Of a DNA stretch of 47,575 nucleotides, positions 12,047-23,681 are shown one piece after another. Origin of the DNA: Hyphochytrium catenoides (Eukaryota; Sar; Hyphochytriomycetes; Hyphochytriales; Hyphochytriaceae); assembly GCA_900088475.1 (NCBI GenBank), contig FLMG01000120.1:2593-50167 (forward strand). The letters run 5' to 3'. Every line of letters begins with the position of its first letter. The stretch's first letter is position 1. A program made the position numbers and the translations under genes. The notes under the pieces were generated by a model. The model did no database searches. It saw nothing but the letters and a program-made list of their open reading frames with translations, and had not been told where the DNA came from.

Positions 12047-14074
12047 ATGAATATTGAGGAACGCCCTTGGGTTGTCCTCAAGTTTGGAGGGACATCAGTA
12101 GCTACCGCCGGCCGGTGGAATGTCATATGCAGCAGGGTGAAGGATCTCCTAACGGAGAAGAAGAAAGTTTGGGTCGTCATCTCCGCAGTAACCAAGGTTA
12201 CTAACGCATTAGAGGCGTCAATCCATGAAGCTGTCACTGGTGCAGACCACTTATCGTCCTTTAAAAAGATTGTAGAGATCCACGCCGATCTTGCCGTTGC
12301 GGCCGGGGTTCTTGGCCTTGAGAGCCGTCAGACATTTGTGGAGCTTTGCATGCGCACTGATGAGCCTGCTCCTTCTTCTGACTCCTCACGCGTTCAGGAT
12401 TTGAACCAGGTCGTGGAAACGTTTCAGGTAAGGCTAAGGATCAGCGCCTTTCTCACTCTTTCGCTGGATGTGAGACCTTATGCTTTGTACCATTAGGACC
12501 TACGGCGACTCCTCGAAGGAATTCGGCTCACTTGTGAAGCATCTCCACGAATCAACGCTAGAATTCTTTCTCATGGAGAGCTACTCTCGACTGCGCTAGG
12601 ATCACTCATAATGAGGGTCAATGGCATCGATGTCGCCTTTGTAGATGCGAGAAACCTGCTCCATTCCGAGGTGATGCTGGGAAGACCAACAGAGGATGTC
12701 TATCTAGAAGCTGTAGTGCGTCCTCGCAAGGATTTGGAAGCAGCAGAACGGGAGGCGGGAGGTGCGTTGTTGCCCGTTGCAGTGAGCCTCAGTGAGTGAC
12801 TTTGACTTTATGCTCAACAGGCAAGAGCGTGGTGCTTACGCAGGGCTTCATTGCCAGTCCCAGTGCCCGTCCTGGCCGATACACAGGCAAGCAAGTGGTG
12901 GAGACCTGTGTTCTGGGTCGTGGTGGAAGTGACACGTCGGGAGCGCTATTTGCAGCCTTATTGGGCGCAGCGCGGTACGAGGTATGGACTGACGTCCATG
13001 GACTCTTCACCTCGGACCCGAGACAAGTGCCGATGGCTAGACTTATCAAGGCGATTGGATATAGAGAGGCACAAGAGTTAGCAGCCATGGGAGCAAAGGT
13101 AAATAGCGGTTCAAAGAGGTCCTGATAAGCTGCTATGGGCACAAGATACAACGGTAACACTTTCACTATCAATCCCAGGTGCTTCATCCTCGCTGCATTG
13201 GTCCCGCCCAGTGGGCAGGAGTCCCCATCCAAATCCGCAACACCAATGATCCTTTCGGTGAGACCACCGATATCCATCAAGAGGAGGATAACAACGGCAC
13301 TCTTGTCCTGGCGGTAGCTCAGCGTAAGAATATGACGCTGCTCACAGTGACCTCCTATGACATGTGGGGGCATGCTGGTTATTTATCCAACTTCTTCAAG
13401 CCTTTTGAGCAATTAGGAATCTCAGTCGATCTTATCGCTACGTCCCAGGTGACATGATTTCCCGAGTTCGTTTTGTACGCCGCTCTTTGCAAGGACTTGC
13501 TGACAGTTTGCACCTCTCTATCTCTAGTACTCCGTCAGTGTCACCCTGGACCATATTCCAGGCGGGTGTGAAGGCGACCAGTTCCGACAGCTGGTGGAGA
13601 GTCTGAGCTCCCTTGGCGATGTCAAAGCGCGGCATCACTGTGCAGTGGTGTCAATCGTAGGAAGAAAATTAAGGACTGCTCTGCATGAATTTGGCTCTTC
13701 TGGAGTCCTGGAGACCTTGCAAGGAAAGGAGGTACGTGCTAATTCTCTCCCCTCACCAATCAGAACTGGCGCATAACGGCAGTCATGCAGGTCTTATTGC
13801 TAACTGAGTCAACTGAAGACCTCAACATGTCCTTCGTCGTGGACCAGGCAGAGTCAGACAAAATTGTAAGAGCGATGCATGATCGGCTCTTCCCTCATGG
13901 GGAGGACGCTTTCAATGGTAAGCACCTTTGCATTTTCCTCGATACAACGCCCGCAGCACTAGAAGTATCATATGGACTTATGATGGCTGTACAGGGCTAT
14001 CCGGGACCCATAGAGATCACCTTCTAGGTTCCACGTGGCAGGAGCTTCGCAAGACGCGCAAGGCATCGCAATGA
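12047..14074 (+). CDS. Aspartate kinase, monofunctional, with C-terminal ACT domains
   Basis: It phosphorylates L-aspartate, the first step toward lysine, threonine and methionine. Exons: 12047-12427, 12497-12761, 12821-13098, 13179-13448, 13528-13731, 13791-13917, 14028-14074, giving 523 residues. Kinase motifs: VLKFGGTSV close to the N-terminus, GRGGSDTSGALFAALLGA, VWTDVHGLFTSDPR and GYREAQELAAMGAKVLHP. The regulatory part begins near TLLTVTS and includes GISVDLIATSQYSVSVTLD, the first ACT effector-binding segment of LysC-type kinases (usual SE replaced by SQ). The last tiny exon encodes STWQEL, a normal family ending, and is needed to finish the protein. No homoserine dehydrogenase or decarboxylase follows. 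ATG 12047 leaves no obvious plastid or mitochondrial presequence; an unseen upstream exon could add one. Feedback inhibition by lysine is likely but inferred. Confidence 0.92.
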
Positions 14075-14161
14075 CCTCCCCACGGGTCCGTCAGATTATA
14101 ATTTATTTAAAAGGCAGACTTCGCTCCATACACTTGCAGTGTAAGGGCTCACACTTTCAAA

Positions 14162-15415
14162 TTATGGGCCTATGGCCTTAAGGTCAGCGTTCTCTAGGTC
14201 ATCACTGGGCTCCTTCACAGCCGAGACTGGTTGGAATTGAAAGTCTTTCGGTGGAAACTTGAACGTTGGCCCAAAGTTGACAGTCACGGACGCGCCCATG
14301 TAAAGAGATACGGCGGGGTAGAAGGGTTCTGAAGAGTAGAGATAACGATTTCACTGGCTGCGTCATTACCTTTAGAGAACTCCATAGACTGTGCTCACCT
14401 CGATCTAGCCCATGAAAGGCAACACCTTGGTCCTCCCCGTTCTTGAAGAACCGGATCCATGTTTCTTCAACAGTGGCCTGGGTGGAAGGCTCATCGGCGT
14501 TCTTCACGTTGGCGCTATCAAGAGTGCTCTCTGCCTGCTCATCAGCCTGCGGCTTAATGGCTGTATCTCCGTCGACCGCATCTACAGCGTGTGACTGACC
14601 ATTAGACTAAATGCGAATAGAGAGGCAATGGGAGGTGACTCACTTTCAGAAGGTAGCTTTATCATAAGTCCAATGACGTCTCCGGGCCCTAAAGACGATC
14701 GAGCAATCTTGAGTTTTAAAGCGGCAGTTGCGATGATGGAGAGGACGATGATCCGCACAACACCTACCGTAGCTCTCTCCATAGCCATCGCGTCGGACGC
14801 TAGCATGTACTGCCGACCCGGCGATATCGCGATAAGCGTAACTGTGAGCGTCATATCCCACCGGAGCTTGAATGTCAGCCTTGGCCGTAGCCCAGCCAAT
14901 CCTACAGAATATAAGCCTCAGTGACATTGGCTCGTAGAGGCTGTTGCTACCCATTGCACCTGGTATGGGCGTTTGGATTATCGCTACTGTTGATCGTGGC
15001 CTCATAGTACCAGACTCCGGAGCTGACGGCATCAGTAGCGCGGACCATGCGAAATCCCTATGCAGGATGCGGAGATGAGCGGCAATGATGGCCTTTCGGA
15101 AAAGTCCTGGAGTACCTTGTCCCCCAGCACTGTCAGCTTATCATCTGAGAGCTTCAGCATCGGAGCACAATCCTTTGAAGAGAGAACCACGCCCTTCGGC
15201 TCTCCTGCTGCACTCTCATCCTTGGCAGTCGAAATGGACTTTCTCTTGTCCTTGGGAGCTTTCTTCTTGCTCCTCTTGGAGGGAGGCTGGGTCGTCGAGG
15301 TACTCACTTCAGCCCCATCGCCCTCGGGCCCTGCCGAGCTTCCTGCCGAGCGCTTCCTCGCCGATAAGCCACCTTCCGATGAGCTCGGCGCTGTGGCGCT
15401 TGGAGCCTCTGCCAT
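14162..15415 (-). CDS. ASH2-like SPRY-domain protein (histone H3K4 methyltransferase complex)
   Basis: ASH2L is a core subunit of COMPASS/MLL complexes; its SPRY domain contacts RbBP5 and stimulates H3K4 methylation in the nucleus. Exons on the minus strand: 15415-15116, 15057-14960, 14901-14768, 14688-14644, 14581-14399, 14328-14162, total 308 residues. The first 70 residues are Ser/Ala/Lys-rich with a basic nuclear-localisation-like run (PPSKRSKKKAPKDKRK). The SPRY part reads GVWYYEATI, IGWATAKADIQAPVGYD, SYAYRDIAG, PGDVIGLMIKLP, WIRFFKNGEDQGVAFHGL, YPAVSLYMGASVTVNFGP; the YDxHSYAYRD block is characteristic of ASH2. The PHD/winged-helix part of animal ASH2L is missing. The gene ends 87 bp from the end of the convergent aspartate kinase and shares a head-to-head promoter with the CEP164-like gene. 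Confidence 0.88.
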
Positions 15416-16102
15416 TCTTACTTGCCCATCCCAGACTACCCGCACGCTGTCCTAAGGCTGCAGGTGAGAAGGAGGACGGACTTCCAGCCCGACAAAGACG
15501 GGAGAAAAGAGAGAAAGGAGAATGAAGAAGGAAGGTCGTTGAGAAGGTCAAGAGACCGTCTGAGCTCTTGGTGAGCGGAAGAAAGGAGAGAGAAGGAAGA
15601 GTTTGAATGCCCAACAAAGATTACAAAGTGCCAGAGGACGGGAGAATCAGAAAGGCCGCTAACGCCCAACTGGGACGGCAGTTACTGAGTGGATGAGTGC
15701 ACCAGGGCTCCTCCTCCTCCTCCTGCTGCTTTTGCTGCTGCTGGTGCTGCTGCTGCTGCTGCTGTTCTCTCATCATCACGGCCCGGTCCCTGGCCTCCAC
15801 TGAAAGGATTGTCTTGCTCTTGCTCTTCAACTTGGCTGCTCCTGCTCCTCCTTCTTCATCGCTTCTCGCATGACCAGAGCTTGGCTCCTCCTACTTCCTT
15901 TGGTTAGGCCTTCAAGCGATAAACGCTTCCACCTTACAGAACTTTGCTCTGTGCGTTTTCATCTCTAATAGGGCACCGACACACATTGCCGTGGAAGGAA
16001 TGAGAGAATGCCGCCCTTTTTAGATGTTATTAAGGCGCCATTAGTCGCCACGAAGGACGGTGGTAGTGCTCTACTAACAAGTCTGTCCGTGAAGCTGGAG
16101 AG
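15416..16102. promoter_or_regulatory. Shared head-to-head promoter region with CTG/CCT triplet tract
   Basis: This 687-bp interval separates the start codons of two divergent genes and must contain both promoters and 5' untranslated regions. A triplet tract of CCT then GCT repeats, slightly interrupted, runs about 15708-15765. No TATA box or named factor site can be defended by eye. Confidence 0.55.
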
Positions 16103-19100
16103 ATGACCAAAGGCGGCAAGGGTTCCTCGTCCGAAGCACCTTCTTTGACAAAGGAGCAGAGTGAGCTATTTGCCACGGCCGTCAGAGAACATGCAATCTA
16201 CCTCGGGCTGGATCCTGAAAAGCACAAGGATCTCCTATAGTAAGTGCCATGCCCAGTCACTTCGCCACTTGCCACTCCCTCTAACCTCTCCTCTTCTGTC
16301 CTCGTCTATGAACAGCATTGCCGAGGAGGCACTCTCAGCTCCGTTACCTCCAGGATGGGAGATGGACAACTCTGAAGACGGCCGGCCGTACTATTATAAT
16401 AGCGAGACCGGAGAGAGCGCCTGGGATCATCCGTTAGACGATAAATATCGAAAGATCGTACTGGAAAAGCTCGCCGGGCGTGGGGAACGTAAGAAGACTG
16501 AAGGCAATGTAGGAAAAAATTCCAAGAAAGACGACAGAACAGAGACAAAAGGAGGATCCCGAGAGACGTCTGACTATGATGATGACTTCGAGGACCTGGA
16601 AACGTCAGAAAGGAGCGCAAGCAGCAGAACAAGGGACTCAAAGTCAAAGGGGAGAAGCTCCCGAGACCGAGAGAAAGATGAGTCCGAGCACTCCAGCGCC
16701 AGCCGAGGTAGTAAAGGCGCAAAAGAGAAGCAAGGAGGCGCAAGCTTGGATCCTAGGAAGACCACTGCCGGGAAGTCAACTGTTCTAGAGGACCTTGATG
16801 ATGACTTTGACATTCCCATTGAAGACCAGAGGCCGAAGAGGGATCGACAGAAGAAGGATGCAACAGACGATGATCAACGGGAGAGGACATCGAGTTCCAA
16901 AGTCAAAACGGGGAGCCTTTCAGACTATTCGAAGCTCAAGCGGCCTAACTCACCCCTGAAGGCCATCAAGAGCTATGACGATGATCTTGACGAGTCAGAC
17001 GAACTCGATAGCCCAGACATTCTCCCGGTTGCCTCGTTGATGAAGCCTTCAATGACTAAGAAGGACGATATCAAGCAAACCAAGACCACAAAGGAAGATA
17101 TTGATCCGGATAAGAGGTCAAAGACATCCGCGGAGGGCCGAAGCACAGACTCTTCACCTTCAGATGGCCAAAGTAAGACGGGAAGCATGAAAGTCATTCA
17201 GAGTCAGAGTCAGCAGAGTCACTCGAGCAACATCAGTGGAAGCAACGGCCACCCGGAGGCCAACATTGAAACAGAGAAACCAAAAATTACAGTGAAGAGA
17301 GTGATAACAAAGCCAGCCGCCGTCAGCTTGCATGACGCCACGCCCGCCAGTCCACCATTAGGAAGTGACAATGGAACCAAAGCCGGCTCTACACCTGCGC
17401 TGAGTAGATCTCAGGCGCACGATCCCACTCCGGCAATTACGTCAGCCCTTGATGCCGCCCAAAAGGAGACAACCCCAACTGGGATCGCGAAATCTTCTCC
17501 TGGAAAGAAGCAAGGAGGGTTTGGACGGAACTGGGAGTCGTGGTTGCTCGCTGAAGATGTCGAGGAGATGAGACAAAAAGAGCTGTCGGTTGAAGCTGCC
17601 CAGATTGCAGGTGAGCCGCAGACGAAGAGGAAGGAAGCCGAAGACGTCGCTCGCTCAACGGATGAGAAGCGTGCCACAGAGCGTGGCAAGGGTGAATTCA
17701 TTGCACTCCCTTCTACCAAGGAGATTGGCGATCCTGCTCTGACAAGACGAACAGAAGACACAATGACCCTGCTAACAAGCGAAGTAGCTGTAGCTGGGAA
17801 GAGAGGAGAGATGATGAGTCAACTGCTGCCAGCAGAGAACTCCGCAACCTCGGAAACTATAAAGAAAGAGGATGAGGTAATGAAGAAAGAGGACAAGCCG
17901 AGCAAAGATCACGAGCTGCAGCTGCTGCGCAAAGAGAAGTCAGAGCTTCAAGAGACGGCTACCAAGCTGCGGGAGGAGCTTGCCCTGAAAACAGCGTTAT
18001 TATCAGAAGGCAGTAAGATGAAGGTAAGCAATCTCGGACGTCCCTCGGCGCACTTTCTCTTTCTGTTAACGCTCTTACCTCTGCTTGTTATTAGGATCAA
18101 GCCATGTCCGATAAGACAGTGAAGATCCTCACTTTAGAGAGCGAGCTCTCCGTATCCAAGGAAGAAGAGGAGCGGCTATCCACTCTTCTGAAGGCCAAAG
18201 ACGCGGGTTCGCCGTTCACCTGTTACTCTTGTCCCTTCCAGAATAAAACTCACGTGCTTGCTAATTGCTGTTCAGAGGTGTCAGAGCTCCGGAACAAGGC
18301 TTCTACTCTTGATCAGCGTTTGCTGGAGTCAGAGGCGTCGGAGAAGAAGCTGCAGGCTCAGGTCGTTGCATTGAAAGAGCTGAAAGAGACATTGGAGAAA
18401 GATGTTGCCAAACTGCAGGCTGATGTGGCCCTTGGGTCACACCAAACTCCGTCCAGCCTTCCACTGCCGCCCTGCAAGAGCTGCGGCTCCTGGGAAGTCA
18501 AGGTATGATATGCATTGCTTGCTTTCCGTAGAACATCCTGAGCTGGCTTGACTGAGTTATGCGCGATTTACACGTCTAGGTCGCGGCCTTGGATAGGCAG
18601 CTCATCAGCGAGAAAGCTAGAAATGAGACTCTCATGGGACAGGTCAAGACCGCCAGCGAGACTATTAGCTCACTTCAGGTGAAGCTGGAGTCGGTAACCA
18701 GTGAGAACTCCAAGAGCACAGCGAAGGAAGTAGCTGACCTCAAGCATGAAGTTCACTCCTTGACGCAGCAGCTCCAGCAGAAGTCTATCGAGCTGCAGGG
18801 AAAGGTTGGCTGGCTCGAAGGCTATGGGTGTTGCTATTTTTTAGCTAAGGGCTTCTTTGCAATTTTAACCTTAGGAACAACGGCTCGATCGCGCTCTTGA
18901 AGACTTGAAGGCCGCAGCCATAAATAAGGTGTCTGAGAAAGGCTTTGAAGCCCAAGCAATGACGCTTCAGGCCGAGGTTCAATCCTTACGTTCACTATTG
19001 GTGCGGCGAGACCGAGATGTTGAGGGCTTAGAGTCCAAGCTCTCAGAAGAGATGGAGAAGGTGCGGCGCTTGTGGCCCTTAGAACTCGTTCCTCCCTTAT

Positions 19101-21529
19101 CTAACATTGATATCTCCGCCCCCATCCAGACCAGACATGCTCAAAACCAGTTGGTTAGTCTAAGGGAAAGTGCAGATCTTGTTGAGGTCACTGCAAAGTC
19201 TCACCGGTGCAAAAGTGAGGCTTTGGATCGCGAGATGAAGCGTTTGCAGGAAGAGGTATCGCGCCTTCAGAGTCAGCTTCACGAGGAGAGCCTATCAGCC
19301 TCGCAGGAGAGGGAGACAGTTGTCAGACAAAACATGCAGGTAAGGGAAGCTTCCGGTTCCTTCATCCTTGAAATGAGATGGCCAGCGGCGGAGGGTCTTA
19401 CACGCCATGTCCATCTTCCCGGAGCAGCTGCAAAAGAAGCACACCCAGCTCCAGCTAGAGAACACCGGTCTCCAAGAGAAAGTGTCAGCACTTTCCGGTG
19501 AGCTTGAAGTCCTGAAGGACCACGGAACGACCCTGGGTATGGAGCTTGGTAAAGCCAAGGCAGGAGCAGACAGCGCCAAACGGAGAGCTGCAGAAGATGC
19601 CTTCCGCATAGAAGAGTTGGACCGGCACTTGTGTGAGGAAAAGCAGGAAAAGCAGAAGCGAGAAAAGGAACTGCAAGCTACCATACTGGGCTTGAGGACG
19701 GAGCTGCAGTTGCAAGCCGAGAGACTAAGCCAGGATCGTCGCGAGGCAGAGCAGAAGGCTGATCTACTCAGTGCAGAAGGTAACAGGGGCGTTCTAGCTT
19801 TCCCGCTGTCGCTGGAGCTTAACTCACTTATTGTCAACCAGTGCGTCGAGCTCTGGAGCGCCTTCAGGAGGCGGAGGCAGCGAAGAAGAAGGAGCAAGTA
19901 AAAAACTGCGAGAAGGAGAAGGAACTTTATGACCTGTAAGTGGGACCTTTATCTGTCCTCATCCTGTGGCACTCTCTCTCCCTGTCTCCCTCTCTGTCTC
20001 TCTGGCAGGCCCCCTCCATCAATTTTCTGGCAGTTCCTTGGCTCTTGCTGAAAGGAGATATCTAACAAAGCCCTTCCCATCACTTGCTAACCAGCCGAGA
20101 CGAAGCCGAAGACCTACGCAGACGACTCTACGCTGTGGAAGGCTCCAAGTTGGTTGAAGAGCTCAGGCGAGAGAAACAAGAACTTCAGCAGGATTTGGCC
20201 GTCACACGCCTGCAACTTCGTGGCCTGCAGGTTCGACGCGCGGATGCAGATTTAGCTACTATTATGGCGTTTACTGATTTCTTCCCCTCAAAAAGGATGA
20301 GGTGACCAAGTCCAAGGAAGCTTTTAATACAGAGATAGCACGGATGGAGCGCGAGGTGCAGATTAGGGTGCCAGAGGTCGCGGAGTCAGCAAAGCGCCGG
20401 TAAGCCATCCAACGCGACAGCAGATTGGGACGAAGAGTGTGAGAGAGAGAGAAAGAAAGATCGCTAACCATCCTGCGATGTATAGGACGGAAGATGTATG
20501 GAAAGCAAGGCTAGACGAGGAAATAAAGATTCGGGATGAGAGATACGAAAAGCTTAAGCGAAAGCTGACAAGCAAGCTGCAAGCCGAGGAGCTGCTCAAG
20601 GAGACACGCGAGACAGAGCATCGGCAGCTAGTGAAGAATCTAGAGGCTGAACTCTCTGTTGCACGGCGAGAGAAGCAAAGCGTAGAAGCAGCGTTGCACT
20701 TCTTCCAGGTACTTCTTGCTTCCCTTCGCTCTACTGCTCTCACTCTATCGTAGTGCTCACACTATCCACGAGTTGAGTTGACGAGTTGAGCTGCATCTCA
20801 TTCAGACTCTTTACATTCTAGTCTATGTGCTCTCAGGTCTAACTTCGCTTTATATCCTACTAGTACCAGTGGCAAATGCTACGCTGGAACAGCAGTCAAG
20901 ACAGCTTCCCGTCCCTCTACGCTGCCCCACCTCCGCCGCCTGCATTTGCGCCCTCTGTTAACTTTCCCGGGTCTCCAGCCCCGTGGTTAAATGTAGCCGC
21001 TGATGATGCCGCGAGAGTCAACCCCACCCAGACCTTGAGGCCAGCCCAGGTTCATCCCTTCATCCCTCCAAGCCAGGAGGTCAGCGGTATCGGGCAGGAA
21101 GCCAGCGCGAAGCAAGGAGAGAAGCCAGAAGAAGTAGCAAATAGGGTCTCATCGCCGCCCATGGCTGAGGATGATGATATCAAACTGGGTGAGGACACCA
21201 ATAGAGCGGAGCTCCCAACGGGGATGGAGAGAGAGCGAGGGGCTAGCTTGGATAACATAGAGAATGAGATCACGTCCAAGCTTCTCTCCAGCAAACTGAA
21301 GACGGCGGAGAATATCGACTTGAAGGATCGCACCGACGCATTGCTAGAGTCCCTAGGAGTTGCCAGCGAGGAGAGATCCAAACCGACCAGGGCGTTCGGG
21401 GTTGCCTCACTCAGCATTGGAGAAGATTGTAGTTATGGGAGGCAAGAGATGGGTGCAGTGTATGAGAACGTAGTCGGGCTAGATAGACGGTTAGCAGGAT
21501 GGCGTGCGAAGTATGGCGCAGTCTCCTAG
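16103..21529 (+). CDS. CEP164-like centriolar distal-appendage protein (WW domain plus coiled coils)
   Basis: CEP164 sits at distal appendages of the mother centriole and recruits TTBK2 for ciliogenesis. Exons: 16103-16239, 16316-18023, 18095-18502, 18580-18804, 18875-19060, 19130-19339, 19425-19779, 19842-19935, 20095-20230, 20296-20399, 20486-20708, 20864-21529; the sum gives 1483 residues, close to human CEP164 (about 1460). The first 90 residues match the family signature: a helical segment with YLGLDPEKHKDLLYIAEEAL, then a WW domain (LPPGWE at W60, YYYNSETGESAW with W82, HP at 84-85, YR at 90-91). A long charged, disordered, Lys/Ser/Asp-rich region follows, and from exon 3 long heptad-like coiled coils. 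Exon 11 (LLKETRETEHRQLVKNLEAEL) resembles the conserved C-terminal coiled coil. The final exon is proline-rich then helical. Exon 7 may start at 19425 or 19428. Confidence 0.88.
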
Positions 21530-21731
21530 TTAAATGGTAAACGATAGAGGAGAAAAGCCACAAGGCCCTACTGCCATGCCAACCCTTCATCGTAGAATAT
21601 CACCGTCTCTGCACACCTGCTAGGTCCTCCGGCCCTGCTCAGGTCTCTTTATTCTAGTAATAAGCGACAGCAGGAAAAAGTTATGGCACCTTCTCGCCTC
21701 AGCCAGGCTTGCTACAGAGCGGCCGTGCGCC

Positions 21732-22538
21732 TTATGAGGAGGATAAAGTACGAGAAGGTACCGCCGAGGCTTCGGGCAAAGGTCCTGGCCACTCCTCAGA
21801 AGTTGCCGGAAGCTCGACAACGGCAACATCTATAATCACCAGTGGCTCCCTCATGGAAGGAAGGTCCTGCATTCGGACGGCTTCCTGGGTGACTGGAGGA
21901 GGAGCCAATGTGCAGCCCTTACCCAGCGCTCCCGTTTGGGTCGAAAGCTGCAGAAGAGTGCAGGGCTGACAACAGCAGGAGAATACACAGTCGAGGCAGG
22001 AAGAGCCATATATTCTAAGCTCCCGCCTAACCTCGGTCCGGAGTGAGGTGAGAAGGCTGAGGTTTATAAGAGTGGCAGGGACCAGCAGGAAGAGGAAGGT
22101 TGGGTCAAGAGCTGTAATTGGTCCCTGGCCGACCATCTCTCCTCCATTCTTTAGGTACACAGAGTAGCTTGCGGAGACATGCGCCTCATGGTAGAAGCTC
22201 CAAAGAGAGGTGGCCAGGAGATAGTAGCCAACCACTTTCGGAATGTAGACCAACAGAAAATAAGCTGAAAGAGCGGCTGCGAAGCCTCTGAAGCCCATTC
22301 TGGCAGTGATTTGAGCGTACGTGAAGCCAGGACAAAGCCATGTCCACACGCAGCTCCGTCGCGCCGCCTTACTCCAGCCCCAGAAGAGGCGACTCCGCCA
22401 ACCTCCTTTTGCCGGTATGTCAAAGCCGTGCTCATCGACTGGCCAAATGACCTTGCGGCGCAGCGGCTGAAGAACTTCCGATGACGATGATGTGCACACG
22501 ACCACAGCAGGCGCTGGACTATCCCTGTCCCCAGACAT
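21732..22538 (-). CDS. PLAC8-family cysteine-rich membrane protein
   Basis: This intronless frame encodes 268 residues from ATG 22538. The cysteine-rich PLAC8 pattern is visible in two halves: CVWTWLCPGFTYAQITARMG (about 63-82) and RRELRIYGSSCLDCVFSCCC followed by QPCTLLQ (about 171-197). Between them are hydrophobic segments at about 86-112 and 147-164, and the halves are further apart than in typical plant members (FW2.2/CNR, PCR cadmium-resistance proteins). Family roles include cell-size control and divalent-metal transport at the plasma membrane; which applies here cannot be told. The C-terminal 60 residues are acidic and Pro/Ser-rich. It converges on the CEP164-like gene with a 202-bp gap and is divergent from the serine dehydratase gene. 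Confidence 0.75.
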   Translation of the reverse strand: MSGDRDSPAPAVVVCTSSSSEVLQPLRRKVIWPVDEHGFDIPAKGGWRSRLFWGWSKAARRSCVWTWLCPGFTYAQITARMGFRGFAAALSAYFLLVYIPKVVGYYLLATSLWSFYHEAHVSASYSVYLKNGGEMVGQGPITALDPTFLFLLVPATLINLSLLTSLRTEVRRELRIYGSSCLDCVFSCCCQPCTLLQLSTQTGALGKGCTLAPPPVTQEAVRMQDLPSMREPLVIIDVAVVELPATSEEWPGPLPEASAVPSRTLSSS

Positions 22539-23119
22539 TAATCTATGCTTCGCTCCTGTGACTCCTGCTTTACTCCTCACGCACAGCAGTCGTCCTCGCA
22601 GCCAGCGGCAAATAAATACTTTCTGCGGTCACTGCCCTTGTTACACTTGCTCTCTCCTGGGACCGACGATCTTCTGCTGGCTGGGTGGATGCGCGTGAAT
22701 TATTCTGCCTATCTACTCTTCTCCTATGAAGCTTCTCAGAGAAGATAGAGGCGAAGCATGACAGCCGTGAGACAGGACACAGGGGAAGGAGAAGGTAAGT
22801 GTGTGTGTGAGAGAAGAGAGAAGAGAGGAGAGAGGGAGAGAGAGACAGACGGAGAGATTAGATGTAATCAGATGCTGATGCAGACGACCCGGATCTTCTG
22901 AAAGAGCACGATTAGGTCCTGACAGGCCACACCAGCCTACTCTTCAGTGTCACTCGCTTGAGACGAGCGAGTTAGGGAAAATGGACGGATTCCTGGGTCG
23001 GGCTGCAGAGAGAGAGGATAGAGAAGAGTGAGTGACTTCTGGGAGATGTAGGTGGATAGCGAATGGGTGATGACGCGAGACAGACGATGGAAGAACGCGA
23101 TGGGAGAGACGATCGAGTG

Positions 23120-23178
<59 letters not shown>

Positions 23179-23681
23179 AAGAGCGATCAAAGGACATTGG
23201 GGCCACCTGCGGTCTCCCATATCTGTACGAACCCCACATGACGTGCGCTGTTGTAGTACGAATACAGCTCTGTCGTTCGGAGATACAGACCCCAACCAAG
23301 AGGACCACTCAACCTTCAAAAGCCAATCCGTAGAATGACACTTCACGAGGTCCCTTGATAGAGGTTATCTGTGGCTTCCTCCCTCCAAACCGGCAGCGGC
23401 TGTGTGGTCCTTTCGTATCTCTCACTCATCACTCTGAAATGATAGTTTGCGGCAGCTGAGGAGGCAGCTCAGAAGTGCAAGGAGAGAAGCTTTAGGGATT
23501 CAAGACTCCCAGTTCATAGCCAGCGTCGGGCGGGCGGCGGCAGCAACACTATTGGAGGGCACTTTCGCGGAAGTGAAGTCCATTCTCAGCAGCTCTTCAG
23601 GAGGCCAACACTGGCTGTTCAAAAGTAGCTCTCATAGCAGCAGAAATTTGCCGCCTGGGCTTAGGTTATCGTTGTATAGCG
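22539..23681. promoter_or_regulatory. Head-to-head intergenic region with GA microsatellites
   Basis: This 1.1-kb interval separates the divergent PLAC8 and serine dehydratase start codons. It holds a GT/GA-rich stretch at about 22800-22860 and a pure GA tract of about 50 nt (next entry). A frame starting upstream of 23682 exists but is in a different phase from the dehydratase and has no recognisable domain. Confidence 0.55.
23124..23174. repeat. (GA)n microsatellite
   Basis: About 25 uninterrupted GA units. Open frames crossing it on either strand are artefacts of the dinucleotide repeat. Confidence 0.97.

Noticed and set aside
22937-23346. Open frames of 90-120 codons on both strands around the GA tract
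   Set aside because: They exist only because (GA)n and (CT)n contain no stop codons; flanks have no protein-like features.
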